Assembly (NCBI GenBank): GCA_026710545.1
Contig: JAPOQU010000072.1
Location: 1-63,206 of the forward strand
Origin: Gammaproteobacteria bacterium
GTDB taxonomy: Bacteria; Pseudomonadota; Gammaproteobacteria; Eutrophobiales; Eutrophobiaceae
Reading direction: 5' to 3'
Length of the DNA: 63,206 nucleotides
Part shown: positions 7,606 to 15,690 of the stretch, piece after piece
Position numbering within the stretch: the stretch's first letter is position 1
How the letters are laid out: each line of letters starts with the position of its first letter
Made by a program: the position numbers and the translations under genes
The notes under the pieces: generated by a model
The model's database searches: none
The model's input: the letters and a program-made list of their open reading frames with translations, nothing else
What the model was told of the DNA's origin: nothing

Positions 7606-7931
7606 TGGTGGGCCCGGTAGGACTCGAACCTACGACCAATGGATTCACTTTATCCTTTTATTTCTAAAAGGAGCGGACTATCTCACTACCCTCAACCGAA
7701 TGTTAGGGTACGGGACGCTCCAGCCTGTTATTAAGAACACTTCAGTTCCCAGGTAGTCTCTGCACCTTCCGGGGGTGTACCCCCGGCTTGGCTCAGGGTT
7801 GCCATTCCTCCTGTCCTGGTGGGCAGGCGGGTTAAGGTTTCCCTGAATTCATCCCGTTCATTTCATATCTTTCGATATGAACGCACCATTTTTGATGAGT
7901 CCACTGCTCTAACCGACTGAGCTACAGGCCC
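7606..7931 (-). tRNA. tRNA-Ile2 (CAU), interrupted by a group I intron
   Basis: Exon 1 is 7895-7931 (37 nt) and exon 2 is 7606-7645 (40 nt), together a 77-nt tRNA with encoded CCA. The acceptor GGGCC...GGCCC, D-arm GCTCAG...TTAGAGC and T-arm GGTTCGAGTCC are normal. The anticodon loop is CTCATAA, split after CAT. The variable region TTGGTC matches tRNA-Ile2 rather than elongator Met. The C34 would be converted to lysidine by TilS so that it reads AUA. Its place downstream of rpoD is also seen in other gammaproteobacteria. An integrase gene follows directly at the 3' end. Elongator tRNA-Met is the less likely alternative. Confidence 0.9.
7646..7894 (-). other. Group I intron (IC3-like) in the tRNA anticodon loop
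   Basis: 249 nt, inserted after anticodon base 36. The 5' exon CAU pairs with GUG a few bases into the intron (P1 with a U.G at the splice site), and the last intron base is G. The conserved core is easily read on the minus strand: GGGAAACCTTAA, GGCAACCCTGAGCCAAGCC, GAAGGTGCAGAGACTA and GATAGTCC, the last two forming P7. The layout closely follows the known Azoarcus tRNA-Ile(CAU) intron, a small self-splicing ribozyme of about 205 nt. No homing endonuclease frame is present, so mobility would need outside help. Confidence 0.9.
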
Positions 7932-7961
7932 AAATAAAACAATTAAGAAATATTATGGCGA

Positions 7962-7967
7962 ATTATA
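7962..7967 (-). promoter_or_regulatory. Possible -10 box for the tRNA-Ile2 gene
   Basis: TATAAT on the minus strand lies 31 bases before the mature 5' end of the tRNA. No good -35 box is visible, so the call is tentative. The tRNA may also be co-transcribed from rpoD. Confidence 0.35.
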
Positions 7968-7970
7968 CAT

Positions 7971-7988
7971 GCAACCCTGAGGGGTTGC
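7971..7988. terminator. Hairpin after rpoD, possible terminator
   Basis: A perfect 7-bp stem (GCAACCC / GGGTTGC) with a four-base loop lies 62 bases past the rpoD stop. The bases after it on the minus strand are AT-rich (ATGTATAATT) but not a clean T-run. A second stem, GCCGC-GAA-GCGGC, lies at about 8002-8014. Confidence 0.35.
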
Positions 7989-8034
7989 CCTGCTCTAACC
8001 CTGCCGCTTCGCGGCCCCGCTACAAGCCCAAATT
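7988..8034 (-). repeat. Degenerate copy of the tRNA-Ile2 5' half
   Basis: The plus-strand strings TGCTCTAACC (7991-8000) and GCTACAAGCCCAAAT (8019-8033) repeat the D-arm and acceptor/5'-flank of the real tRNA (7905-7914 and 7921-7935), with one mismatch. A GC-rich hairpin replaces the D-loop between them. It looks like a leftover from a duplication or an old integration at this tRNA. Confidence 0.5.
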
Positions 8035-8049
8035 ATAAAATACTGTCCG

Positions 8050-9897
8050 TTAACTGCCACTCTCGATGAAAGTCCGAAGCTGCTCGGAACGGCTCGGGTG
8101 GCGTAGCTTGCGCAGTGCCTTGGCTTCGATCTGCCGAATTCGTTCACGGGTAACGTCAAACTGCTTACCCACCTCTTCCAGGGTATGATCGGTGTTCATC
8201 TCGATACCAAAGCGCATGCGTAACACTTTCGCTTCCCTGGAGGTTAATCCGTTGAGCGATTCCCGCATCGTCTGCCGCAGACCCTCAAAACTGGCGTACT
8301 CGGCGGGCGCCTGGGTATTCAGGTCTTCGATGAAGTCGCCCAGGTGGGAATCGTCATCGTCGCCGATGGGCGTCTCCATGGAAATAGGCTCCTTCGCTAT
8401 CTTGAGCACCTTGCGGATCTTCTCTTCGGGCATGTCCATTTTCTCCGCCAGTTCCTCCGGCGTGGGTTCCCGTCCCTGTTCCTGCAATATCTGCCGCGAG
8501 ATCCGGTTCAACTTGTTGATGGTCTCGATCATGTGCACCGGGATACGGATTGTCCTGGCCTGGTCCGCGATCGAGCGCGTGATGGCCTGGCGGATCCACC
8601 ACGTCGCATAGGTGGAAAACTTGTAGCCGCGCCGGTATTCGAACTTGTCCACCGCCTTCATCAGACCGATGTTGCCTTCCTGTATGAGGTCGAGGAACAG
8701 CAGCCCGCGATTGGTGTACTTTTTCGCTATGGATATAACCAGGCGCAGGTTGGCCTCCACCATCTCTTTTTTGGCTTTGCGTGTTTTGGCCTCGCCGATG
8801 GAGATTTTCCTGTTGACTTCCTTTATCTCCGCAACGGTAAGCAGGTTGTCCCTCAACGTCTCGCCCAGCCGCTGCTGGATTTTAATCACGTCATCCTTGA
8901 CTTCCGCGAGGAGTTCAGCGTACGGAGTGTCGGCCTCGATCTGCTGCTTGATCCAGTCCGTATTTTTTTCATTACCGGGAAACGAGGCAATAAATTCCTT
9001 GCGCGGCATCTTGGCCGTCTTGACGCACAGGCGCATTACTTCACGCTCCGTTGCGCGAATCTGTTCTATTGTACGGCGCACATTGAGCGTCAGGCTGGTA
9101 ATGTATTTCGGCGTCAGGCGTAACCGCAGAAACTTTTCCGTGATGTCGGTCTGGATGGCGACAGTCCGGTCGTCGTTCTTGCCGTGACGCTTTATGGACG
9201 AGACGAGTTTCTTGTAAAGCTTGTCAAGGTTGATGATGGCTTTACGGACTTCCTCCAAATCCACCGAGTCGTCTGAATCCGAATCGCTGGAGTCATCATT
9301 ATTCTGACCCTGGCGGGAGGTCTGTTTCCTGGCCGAGGGAGGCAAACCCATATCCGGGTACTCTTCCTGGATATTGAACCCGAGGATGACGTCGCTCAGT
9401 TTCAATTCCCTGTCCTGGACGGAAATATAGGCATCCAGCAGCATGTCGATGGTTCCCGGATACAGGGAGAGCGCGTACAGGACCTGGTTCATGCCGGCTT
9501 CGATACGTTTGGCGATCTTGATTTCGCCCTGGCGCGTCAACAGGTCAACCGTACCCATTTCCCGCATGTACATGCGCACCGGGTCGGTGGTCCTGCCGAA
9601 TTCGTTTTCAACGCTGGTCAGGGATGCGTTCGCATCAACCGGCGTTTCGGAATTGTTGGCAATCAGCTGATCAAGATCCGGGGGGAATTCATGGACTTCG
9701 ATCCCCATATCGGTGATCATATTGATGATATCTTCGATCTGTTCCGGATCTACGATCTCATCGGGCAGGTGTTCCGTCACCTCGTGGTAGGTGATGAAAC
9801 CCTGTTCCTTGCCTTTCGCGATAAGTAACTTTAATTGCGACTCATCATCGTCTTCGTGTTCGAGTTCATGTACTACAAGCGGCTCAATTTCGGACAT
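8050..9897 (-). CDS. rpoD: RNA polymerase sigma-70 factor RpoD
   Basis: 615 aa from ATG 9895-9897, close to the 613 aa of E. coli RpoD. The frame can be extended to a TTG at 9933. Region 1.1 ([20 protein letters not shown]), region 1.2 ([18 protein letters not shown]), a non-conserved acidic insert ([16 protein letters not shown]), region 2 ([35 protein letters not shown]), region 3 and region 4 ([26 protein letters not shown]) follow in order. It directs core polymerase to housekeeping promoters. It is the last gene of the macromolecular synthesis operon, with its own probable -10 box upstream. Confidence 0.98.
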   Translation of the reverse strand: MSEIEPLVVHELEHEDDDESQLKLLIAKGKEQGFITYHEVTEHLPDEIVDPEQIEDIINMITDMGIEVHEFPPDLDQLIANNSETPVDANASLTSVENEFGRTTDPVRMYMREMGTVDLLTRQGEIKIAKRIEAGMNQVLYALSLYPGTIDMLLDAYISVQDRELKLSDVILGFNIQEEYPDMGLPPSARKQTSRQGQNNDDSSDSDSDDSVDLEEVRKAIINLDKLYKKLVSSIKRHGKNDDRTVAIQTDITEKFLRLRLTPKYITSLTLNVRRTIEQIRATEREVMRLCVKTAKMPRKEFIASFPGNEKNTDWIKQQIEADTPYAELLAEVKDDVIKIQQRLGETLRDNLLTVAEIKEVNRKISIGEAKTRKAKKEMVEANLRLVISIAKKYTNRGLLFLDLIQEGNIGLMKAVDKFEYRRGYKFSTYATWWIRQAITRSIADQARTIRIPVHMIETINKLNRISRQILQEQGREPTPEELAEKMDMPEEKIRKVLKIAKEPISMETPIGDDDDSHLGDFIEDLNTQAPAEYASFEGLRQTMRESLNGLTSREAKVLRMRFGIEMNTDHTLEEVGKQFDVTRERIRQIEAKALRKLRHPSRSEQLRTFIESGS

Positions 9898-9947
9898 AGG
9901 CGTTAGAATCCCGTTAGCAGATGGTTTAGGCAAAAAAATAATTCTCT

Positions 9948-9953
9948 ATTATA
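9948..9953 (-). promoter_or_regulatory. -10 box upstream of rpoD
   Basis: A perfect TATAAT on the minus strand, 50 bases before the chosen rpoD ATG and inside the 250-base dnaG-rpoD gap. The -35 region is poor. Such internal promoters for rpoD are common in this operon. Confidence 0.5.
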
Positions 9954-10147
9954 GCAGATTATTTTCAGATAAATGATTATTTTTTCTATTTATTTGTAAT
10001 AATTCTTCTCTACAGCCGCAAGCCTGTCCCGGCATATCTTCAGGCAGTACAGGGAGACGGACTCCGGAGTGATAATCCTGGTTTGACAAAAGGATTTCTG
10101 TTTTGTTCGGCGGGATGTGACAGGATTTACCGGCCGGTGACGGTTGT

Positions 10148-11899
10148 TTATTTATTCCGGATCTCTTCTGTATAACGGTCGAATTCCTCCTTTTCTTCGT
10201 CTGTCAGTTCGCTGGGTTTTTTAGACCGGATAATCTTGTCGACGGATTGCCTGGCCCTGGCTGTTTTCAGTTTTTCAATCCTGGCAATAAATTCATGTTC
10301 CACGTCAAAGGACTCTTCTTCGGGAACGACGGGTGCGGACGCAAGTTCATTCAGGCGTTGTTCGTAACGGGAGTCGCGCCAGTGTTCAAGTATGCCCGCG
10401 CAGGTCATTTCGGGATTTGTGTGGACCAGGGTGACGAGTTGCGTCAGAAATTCGATGCCAGGAACGGAAAGACCGGTGAGTTCGCCGGGTTCTTCCACGA
10501 GCATGGCCAGTTCCGGTTTGTTCAGGATATACGCTATGATGACGCTGATATCACCTGTCTTTTCCCGTTGCTGCCGGGGCCGTGTCATGCTCAGCCGGCG
10601 CGCAGTGTCGGGCCGGCTGTCCTGCAGCAGTTTGAGGACACTGTCGGTATCAAGCTGTGCGATTTCAGCGACTTCTTCCAGCAGTAACTGGCGCAATCCG
10701 CTCCCCGGCATCTTTGCCAGGTGCGGGCGTATCCGGTCCAGGAACATCGCCCTGTTCTCCCGGGTGGTTGTGCCGGTCCCTGATTTTATGTGATCCAGCA
10801 GGAAGTCGGAGAGAGGTACTGTGTTCTCATCGGACAGGAACCGCTCCGCCCCATGACGCCTGACAAAACTGTCCGGGTCGTCACCCTCGGGCATAAAGCT
10901 GAACAGGGCCTGCCTGCCTTCCCTGAGCTGGGGGACGGTGATTTCCAATGCTCTCCAGGCCGCTTTATTGCCCGCTTCATCGCCATCGAAACAGAATACG
11001 ATCTGGCTGGTCACACGGAATAGTTTTTCCAGGTGGTATTCCGTGGCGGCGGTACCCAGGGTGGCCACTGCGTTGTCGATACCGAACTGGGCCAGCGCGA
11101 CGACATCCATATACCCTTCAACTATATACAGCCTCTCCGGCTTTTTCTTCTTTTGCAGTACCTGGTACAGGCCGTACAACTCGCGCCCTTTATGGAACAG
11201 TGGACTGTCCGGGCTGTTCAGGTACTTGGGCGTATCGTCACCCAGCACCCGCCCGCCGAAACCGATGATACGCCCGCGCTGGTCGCGTATCGGGAACATG
11301 ATGCGGTCGCGGAAAAAATCGTAATGCCCTTCGGTACTTCCCGGTCTGATTAAACCCGCATCTTCCAGGCGGGCCTTGACTGCAGCGGACTTGCCCAGGG
11401 AGTTGACGAGATTCTTCCAGCCCTGGGGAGCGTAACCAATTTCATAGTCCTTGATGACCGCGCCGCTGATGCCGCGCTTTTTCAGGTAAGCTGTTGCCCT
11501 GCCCGCGCTGCCTTGCAGTTGCCCCCGGTAGAATTGGGCGGCTTGTCCCAGCAATTCGTATAACTCGTTATTCCGGCCTGAATCAGGTTGCCGGCCCGCC
11601 TCGCGCGGGACCTCCAGGTTATAGCGTGCGGCCAGGTCCTCTACGGCCTCCGGGAACCCCAGGCCGTTGTATTCCATGACAAAACTGATAACCGTGCCAT
11701 TGGCGCCGCAACCGAAGCAGTGGTAGAACTGTTTCTCCTGGCTGACCGTGAATGAGGGCGTTTTCTCGTCGTGAAACGGGCACAGGGCCTGGTGGTTCCT
11801 GCCTGCCTTGCGCAAGGAGACGTAGCTGGCGATGACGTCGACGATATCGACCCGTGCCAGCAAGTCGTCAATGAAACTTCGTGGTATTCTGCCCGCCAT
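10148..11899 (-). CDS. dnaG: DNA primase DnaG
   Basis: 583 aa, nearly the E. coli length (581). It makes RNA primers for lagging-strand synthesis with DnaB. The N-terminal CHC2 zinc-binding domain is visible (ALCPFHDEKTPSFTV, then FYHCFGCGANG), followed by the primase core, the TOPRIM motifs (LYIVEGYMDVVAL and FCFDGDEAGNKAAW) and a C-terminal helicase-binding domain. It lies between yqeY and rpoD on the same strand. The 155-base gap upstream may hold regulatory sequence, but I see no clear signal there. Confidence 0.98.
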   Translation of the reverse strand: MAGRIPRSFIDDLLARVDIVDVIASYVSLRKAGRNHQALCPFHDEKTPSFTVSQEKQFYHCFGCGANGTVISFVMEYNGLGFPEAVEDLAARYNLEVPREAGRQPDSGRNNELYELLGQAAQFYRGQLQGSAGRATAYLKKRGISGAVIKDYEIGYAPQGWKNLVNSLGKSAAVKARLEDAGLIRPGSTEGHYDFFRDRIMFPIRDQRGRIIGFGGRVLGDDTPKYLNSPDSPLFHKGRELYGLYQVLQKKKKPERLYIVEGYMDVVALAQFGIDNAVATLGTAATEYHLEKLFRVTSQIVFCFDGDEAGNKAAWRALEITVPQLREGRQALFSFMPEGDDPDSFVRRHGAERFLSDENTVPLSDFLLDHIKSGTGTTTRENRAMFLDRIRPHLAKMPGSGLRQLLLEEVAEIAQLDTDSVLKLLQDSRPDTARRLSMTRPRQQREKTGDISVIIAYILNKPELAMLVEEPGELTGLSVPGIEFLTQLVTLVHTNPEMTCAGILEHWRDSRYEQRLNELASAPVVPEEESFDVEHEFIARIEKLKTARARQSVDKIIRSKKPSELTDEEKEEFDRYTEEIRNK

Positions 11900-12054
11900 C
11901 AGTCCTGCCTGGATTACAAGTAAACGAATAAGGGATATCTGACCCGGCCGAGACCCGCCATACCGGCGCCGTTCCCTGTACCTGAATGCGTTTTATCCCG
12001 TGTCAGAACTGACGGGCAGGTCTTGTCGGGCTTTGCAATGCCCTGGTGCTTATA

Positions 12055-12504
12055 CTACGGATTCAGCCGGGCTTTTACCAGTGCGCTGACCTTGCCCATA
12101 TCGGCCCGTCCCTGCAACGCGCCTTTCAATTGCCCCATGACTTTTCCCATGTCTTTCATAGAGGCTGCGCCGGTTGCGGCCATGGCCCCTTCAATCATGG
12201 CGTTGATTTCGGCAGGGTCCAGCGGCTTGGGCAGGTAGCCCAGGATGATGTCGAGTTCAAACTGTTCCTGTCCGACCAGGTCGGGACGATCAGCTTTGGT
12301 GTATTGTTCGATGGAGTCGCGGTGCTGTTTTGCCATTTTATCCAGGACGGCCATGACCTGGGTATCGTCAAGTTCGATACGTTCGTCCACCTCCCGTTGT
12401 TTGATGGAGGCGGTTATCAGCCGTAAGGCGCCAAGGCGGTCCTTTTCCTTGCTGCGCATGGCGGCCTTGACATCTTCATTGATCCGGTGTTTGAGGGCGC
12501 TCAT
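12055..12504 (-). CDS. GatB/YqeY domain protein
   Basis: 149 aa, the usual length of YqeY. It begins LKHRINEDVKAAMRSKEKDRL and has the conserved PDLVGQEQFELDIILGYLPKPL and MKDMGKVMGQLKG segments of the family, related to the tail domain of the GatB amidotransferase subunit. Its exact role is unclear; a link to tRNA or aminoacyl-tRNA handling is assumed. Its place between rpsU and dnaG is conserved in many gammaproteobacteria, which supports shared control with ribosome and replication genes. Confidence 0.93.
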   Translation of the reverse strand: MSALKHRINEDVKAAMRSKEKDRLGALRLITASIKQREVDERIELDDTQVMAVLDKMAKQHRDSIEQYTKADRPDLVGQEQFELDIILGYLPKPLDPAEINAMIEGAMAATGAASMKDMGKVMGQLKGALQGRADMGKVSALVKARLNP

Positions 12505-12530
12505 GAAAAAGCGGCGGTCGGGATGTGGCT

Positions 12531-12746
12531 TTAGTACTGTCTGATTTGCCGGGGGCCTGTCTTGACCTGGCGTTTCTGGTGACGTTTTACTGCGGCAGCG
12601 GCTTTTCGTTTTCTCATCTGTGTGGGTTTTTCGTAAAATTCACGGCGGTGGACTTCCGCCAGCACCCCGGCTTTCTCGCAGGCTCGTTTAAAACGTCGCA
12701 AAGCAAAGTCGAAAGGTTCGTTGTCTCTTACTTTTACACTGGGCAT
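12531..12746 (-). CDS. rpsU: 30S ribosomal protein bS21
   Basis: 71 aa, the same size as E. coli S21. The sequence [20 protein letters not shown], the [13 protein letters not shown] motif and the very basic tail ([16 protein letters not shown]) are diagnostic. It helps base pairing between the 16S 3' end and the mRNA during initiation. It is the first gene of the rpsU-yqeY-dnaG-rpoD operon and is divergent from tsaD across a 173-base gap that should hold both promoters. Confidence 0.98.
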   Translation of the reverse strand: MPSVKVRDNEPFDFALRRFKRACEKAGVLAEVHRREFYEKPTQMRKRKAAAAVKRHQKRQVKTGPRQIRQY

Positions 12747-12919
12747 AAAGTACGCGGTTCCTGTTTCTCTTGTTAAAAGGATCGGTCATTCTATTCGGAA
12801 TTGCGCCAAATGCAAGAAGAAAAGAGGAGAAACCCTGTAAAAGCTCGTTCCCGACCTGCCCGCATGCGCGGCTTCGGTGAGAAACTGATGTAAAATGCCT
12901 GCAATCCGGAGAGAATAAA

Positions 12920-13918
12920 ATGCGCATCCTGGGAATAGAAACCTCATGTGACGAGACCGGAATCGCTATCTACGATTCCGAACAGGGGCTGCTGGCAAAC
13001 CAGCTTCACAGCCAGGTCGACCTGCACGACACCTATGGCGGCGTGGTGCCGGAACTGGCTTCACGGGACCATGTCCGGCGTATCACACCGTTACTGGCTG
13101 CCGCCATGCAGCAGGCCGGCCTGGAGCCGCGCGCCATCGACGGTGTTGCCTATACCGCCGGTCCGGGGTTGATTGGTGCATTGCTGGTAGGCGCCAGTGT
13201 CGGCCGCAGCCTTGCTTATTCCTGGAACGTGCCCGCAGTTGCCGTGCACCACATGGAAGCGCACCTGCTGGCCGTGATGCTTGAAGAAGAACACCCCGAC
13301 TATCCGTTTCTTGCCCTGCTTGTTTCCGGCGGGCATACCCAGTTGCTGGAAGTCAGGGCGGCAGGTGATTACACGATGCTGGGGGAATCACTGGATGATG
13401 CGGCAGGGGAGGCATTCGACAAGACCGCTAAACTGCTCGGACTGGGTTACCCCGGCGGTCCGCACCTGTCGGCCCTGGCAGAGAAGGGCCGCAGCGGCAG
13501 GTACAAGTTCCCGCGGCCCATGACTGACAGGCCCGGGCTGGATTTCAGTTTCAGTGGCCTGAAAACTGCCGTGGCGCTGGTGGTCAGGGAACTTGAGGAT
13601 GCAGATGAACAGGTCCGGGCCGACATCGCACTTGCCTTCGTTGAAGCAGTAGTGGATACCCTGGCAATCAAGTGTGAACGGGCAATGAAACAGACCGGCA
13701 TCACCCGGCTGGTGGCCGCCGGCGGGGTCAGCGCCAACAAACAGCTGCGGCTGAAGCTGGCGCGTCTTGTGGATGGGGGAAATGGTCAGGTCTTCTATCC
13801 AAGGCCCGATTTCTGTACCGATAACGGCGCCATGATCGCCTATACGGGGTACGTCAAAATCAACGCCGGCCGGAGCGAACCCCTGGGGTTTGCAGCTTAT
13901 CCCCGCTGGCCCCTATAA
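12920..13918 (+). CDS. tsaD: tRNA N6-threonylcarbamoyladenosine transferase TsaD
   Basis: 332 aa. TsaD transfers the threonylcarbamoyl group to A37 of ANN-decoding tRNAs with TsaB and Tsa[18 protein letters not shown] at the start, the metal-binding [17 protein letters not shown] and the late [10 protein letters not shown] are all present. The start has a GGAGAG site upstream. It is divergent from rpsU, as in E. coli. The stop codon TAA (13916-13918) falls on the first base of a dispersed repeat. Confidence 0.98.
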   Translation: MRILGIETSCDETGIAIYDSEQGLLANQLHSQVDLHDTYGGVVPELASRDHVRRITPLLAAAMQQAGLEPRAIDGVAYTAGPGLIGALLVGASVGRSLAYSWNVPAVAVHHMEAHLLAVMLEEEHPDYPFLALLVSGGHTQLLEVRAAGDYTMLGESLDDAAGEAFDKTAKLLGLGYPGGPHLSALAEKGRSGRYKFPRPMTDRPGLDFSFSGLKTAVALVVRELEDADEQVRADIALAFVEAVVDTLAIKCERAMKQTGITRLVAAGGVSANKQLRLKLARLVDGGNGQVFYPRPDFCTDNGAMIAYTGYVKINAGRSEPLGFAAYPRWPL

Positions 13919-14007
13919 ATTTGGGACACCCATAAATTGTTAAAAAATGTGAATTTGGGACACCCATAAATTTTTAATACTTGTTAATTTATGGGTGTCC
14001 CAAATTA
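13917..14007. repeat. Dispersed repeat, family TTTGGGACACCCATAAA (three units)
   Basis: Two direct units (13917-13938 and 13952-13972) and one inverted unit (13986-14007). The second and third form a long hairpin. The same sequence recurs at 50181-50235. Such intergenic palindromes resemble REP/BIME elements. The hairpin could also end transcription of tsaD and of the convergent plsY. Confidence 0.85.
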
Positions 14008-14020
14008 GGTTTATTGATTT

Positions 14021-14608
14021 TTACAGGCTGATCTTGTTTTCCTTGCCGGCCAGCAGATTTTTGATGTTTGACCGGTGGCGCCAGATTAATATGGCGGACA
14101 TCAGGCCGGTGCCGGCGACAAGGTACGGGGAAGGCAGCATCAACCAGCAATACACGGGAGCGAGCAGTGCAGCCGTGATGGCCGCCAGGGAGGAATACCT
14201 GGACAGCAGCGCCACCAGCAACCAGGTCATGATGAAGGCAGCTCCCAGCAGCCAGTGGAAAGCAAGCAATACACCGAGCAACGTCGCTACCCCCTTGCCG
14301 CCGCGGAAGCCGAAAAACAGCGGGTAGAGATGGCCGGAAAAGGCGGCCAGGCCGGCCGCGGCGACGAATACGTCGGGAGCCTGGACATAGCGCAGCAACA
14401 GGACGGGGAGCGCGCCTTTCAGCACATCTCCACAGAGGGTCAGCAAGGCCGCGGTCCTGCCGTGCAGTCGTAACACGTTGGTCGTGCCCGGGTTGCCGGA
14501 GCCCTGTTCTCTCGGGTCCTCCAGGCCCATGATTTTACAAACGATCACGGCGCTGGCAAGGGAACCCGCCAGGTAGGCCAGGATTACGAGTCCGGTATGG
14601 AGGAGCAT
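14021..14608 (-). CDS. plsY: Glycerol-3-phosphate acyltransferase PlsY
   Basis: 195 aa integral membrane protein that acylates glycerol-3-phosphate from acyl-phosphate, the first step of phospholipid synthesis. Family motifs are visible: LAYLAGSLASAVIVCK, then DPREQGSGNPGTTNVLR, and GHLYPLFFGFRGGKGVAT. About five hydrophobic segments. It is convergent with tsaD across a repeat, and divergent from folB, as in many gammaproteobacteria. Confidence 0.96.
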   Translation of the reverse strand: MLLHTGLVILAYLAGSLASAVIVCKIMGLEDPREQGSGNPGTTNVLRLHGRTAALLTLCGDVLKGALPVLLLRYVQAPDVFVAAAGLAAFSGHLYPLFFGFRGGKGVATLLGVLLAFHWLLGAAFIMTWLLVALLSRYSSLAAITAALLAPVYCWLMLPSPYLVAGTGLMSAILIWRHRSNIKNLLAGKENKISL

Positions 14609-14669
14609 GGGCTTATTGGAATGGGTAATCGCCGGCTAGTCAAGCAAATTTGGGGTGAGAGAACTCAAA

Positions 14670-14731
14670 GGGGTCAGAGTAAATACTCTGACCCCACATA
14701 GTCTAAGAGTAGTATTTTTACTCTGACCCCA
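14670..14731. repeat. GGGGTCAGAGTA-family palindrome, composite copy
   Basis: A perfect hairpin with 12-bp arms and an AA loop (14670-14695), followed by an extra right half (14711-14731). It lies between the divergent genes plsY and folB, so it may overlap their promoters. Confidence 0.85.
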
Positions 14732-14771
14732 CATCTGATAAAGTTTGTACGAATAAACTTATCCGTGACCC

Positions 14772-15128
14772 ATGGACATCATATACCTGAACGACCTGCG
14801 CATAGACACCGTGATCGGTATCTATGAATGGGAGCGCCGGACAAAACAGACCGTGATCTTCGATATCGAAATGGCCGCCGATATCAGGAAGGCGGCTCAA
14901 TCCGACAATATCGATGACACGTTGAGCTACAAGACGGTGGCGAAACGGCTCATCAGTTATGTCAGCACGTCGGAGTTCGAGCTGATTGAGACCCTGGCGG
15001 AACAAGTGGCCGGGATACTCCTGGACGAGTTCAAAGTGCCCTGGTGCCGGTTGCGGCTGAACAAGCGCGGCGCGGTGCGCGGCGTACGCGACGTGGGCAT
15101 AATCATAGAGCGAGGTGAAAAACACTGA
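14772..15128 (+). CDS. folB: Dihydroneopterin aldolase FolB
   Basis: 118 aa, the standard size. FolB converts dihydroneopterin to 6-hydroxymethyl-dihydropterin in folate synthesis. MDIIYLNDLRIDTVIGIYEWE carries the conserved Glu of GIYEWE, and TLAEQVAGILLDEF and LRLNKRGAVRGVRDVGIII are typical. It is followed at once by folK, and the pair is likely one transcript. Confidence 0.96.
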   Translation: MDIIYLNDLRIDTVIGIYEWERRTKQTVIFDIEMAADIRKAAQSDNIDDTLSYKTVAKRLISYVSTSEFELIETLAEQVAGILLDEFKVPWCRLRLNKRGAVRGVRDVGIIIERGEKH

Positions 15129-15129
15129 G

Positions 15130-15636
15130 ATGGCCCGGATTTTTATCGGTGTCGGCAGTAACAGTGACCGGGAGAAACACATCAGGAGCGGGGTCCGTGC
15201 GCTCGGGGAAGCGTTCCATAACCTGCGTATTTCCACTATCTATGAAAACGAGGCAGTCGGGTTCTCCGGCGATAACTTCTATAATTTCGTGGTTGGATGT
15301 GACGCCGGCCTGGAGGTGGAGGAGGTAGTCAGCCGGCTCCACCGCATCGAAGACGAACACGGGCGCGACCGCAGCCAGCCGCGCTTTTCGTCCCGGACCC
15401 TGGACCTCGACCTGCTGCTGTACGACGACCTTGTGATCGATACCGGCTCGCTTCACCTGCCCAGGCCGGATATTAACGAATATGCTTACGTGCTGTGTCC
15501 CCTGGCGGAAATCGCCCCCGAACTGCGCCATCCCGTGTCCCGCAAGACCTACGCCACCCTGTGGTCTGAATTTGACCGCGCCGGCCAGGACCTGCGGCCG
15601 GTAGAGTTGAATGTGGAATTAGGAATTAAGATTTAG
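15130..15636 (+). CDS. folK: HPPK, 6-hydroxymethyl-dihydropterin pyrophosphokinase FolK
   Basis: 168 aa from the ATG at 15130, one base after the folB stop; a GTG at 15115 inside folB is the alternative. It transfers pyrophosphate from ATP to hydroxymethyl-dihydropterin. IFIGVGSNSDREKHI, the RDRSQPRFSSRTLDLDLLLYDD motif region and LHLPRPDINEYAYVLCPLAEI are family signatures. It follows folB in the folate pathway order. A short AATTAGGAATTA repeat lies just after the stop. Confidence 0.95.
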   Translation: MARIFIGVGSNSDREKHIRSGVRALGEAFHNLRISTIYENEAVGFSGDNFYNFVVGCDAGLEVEEVVSRLHRIEDEHGRDRSQPRFSSRTLDLDLLLYDDLVIDTGSLHLPRPDINEYAYVLCPLAEIAPELRHPVSRKTYATLWSEFDRAGQDLRPVELNVELGIKI

Positions 15637-15690
15637 GAATGGGTGGAGCAGGAAATACAACGCAGATAGAAATTCATTCCTAATACTTAA
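15613..15690. repeat. GGAATTAGGAATTA-type imperfect inverted repeat
   Basis: The plus strand carries GGAATTAGGAATTAAG and, about 50 bases later, the complement ATTCCTAATACTTAAT. A better copy lies at 48968-49065. This copy sits between the convergent ends of folK and the pteridine reductase gene, and its left arm overlaps the end of folK. Confidence 0.55.

Noticed and set aside
7478-7648. Integrase start inside the tRNA
   Set aside because: The first codons are translated tRNA sequence and there is no ribosome site.
13917-14007. CRISPR-like repeats
   Set aside because: Units are mixed direct and inverted, spacers are not of even size, and no cas gene is present.
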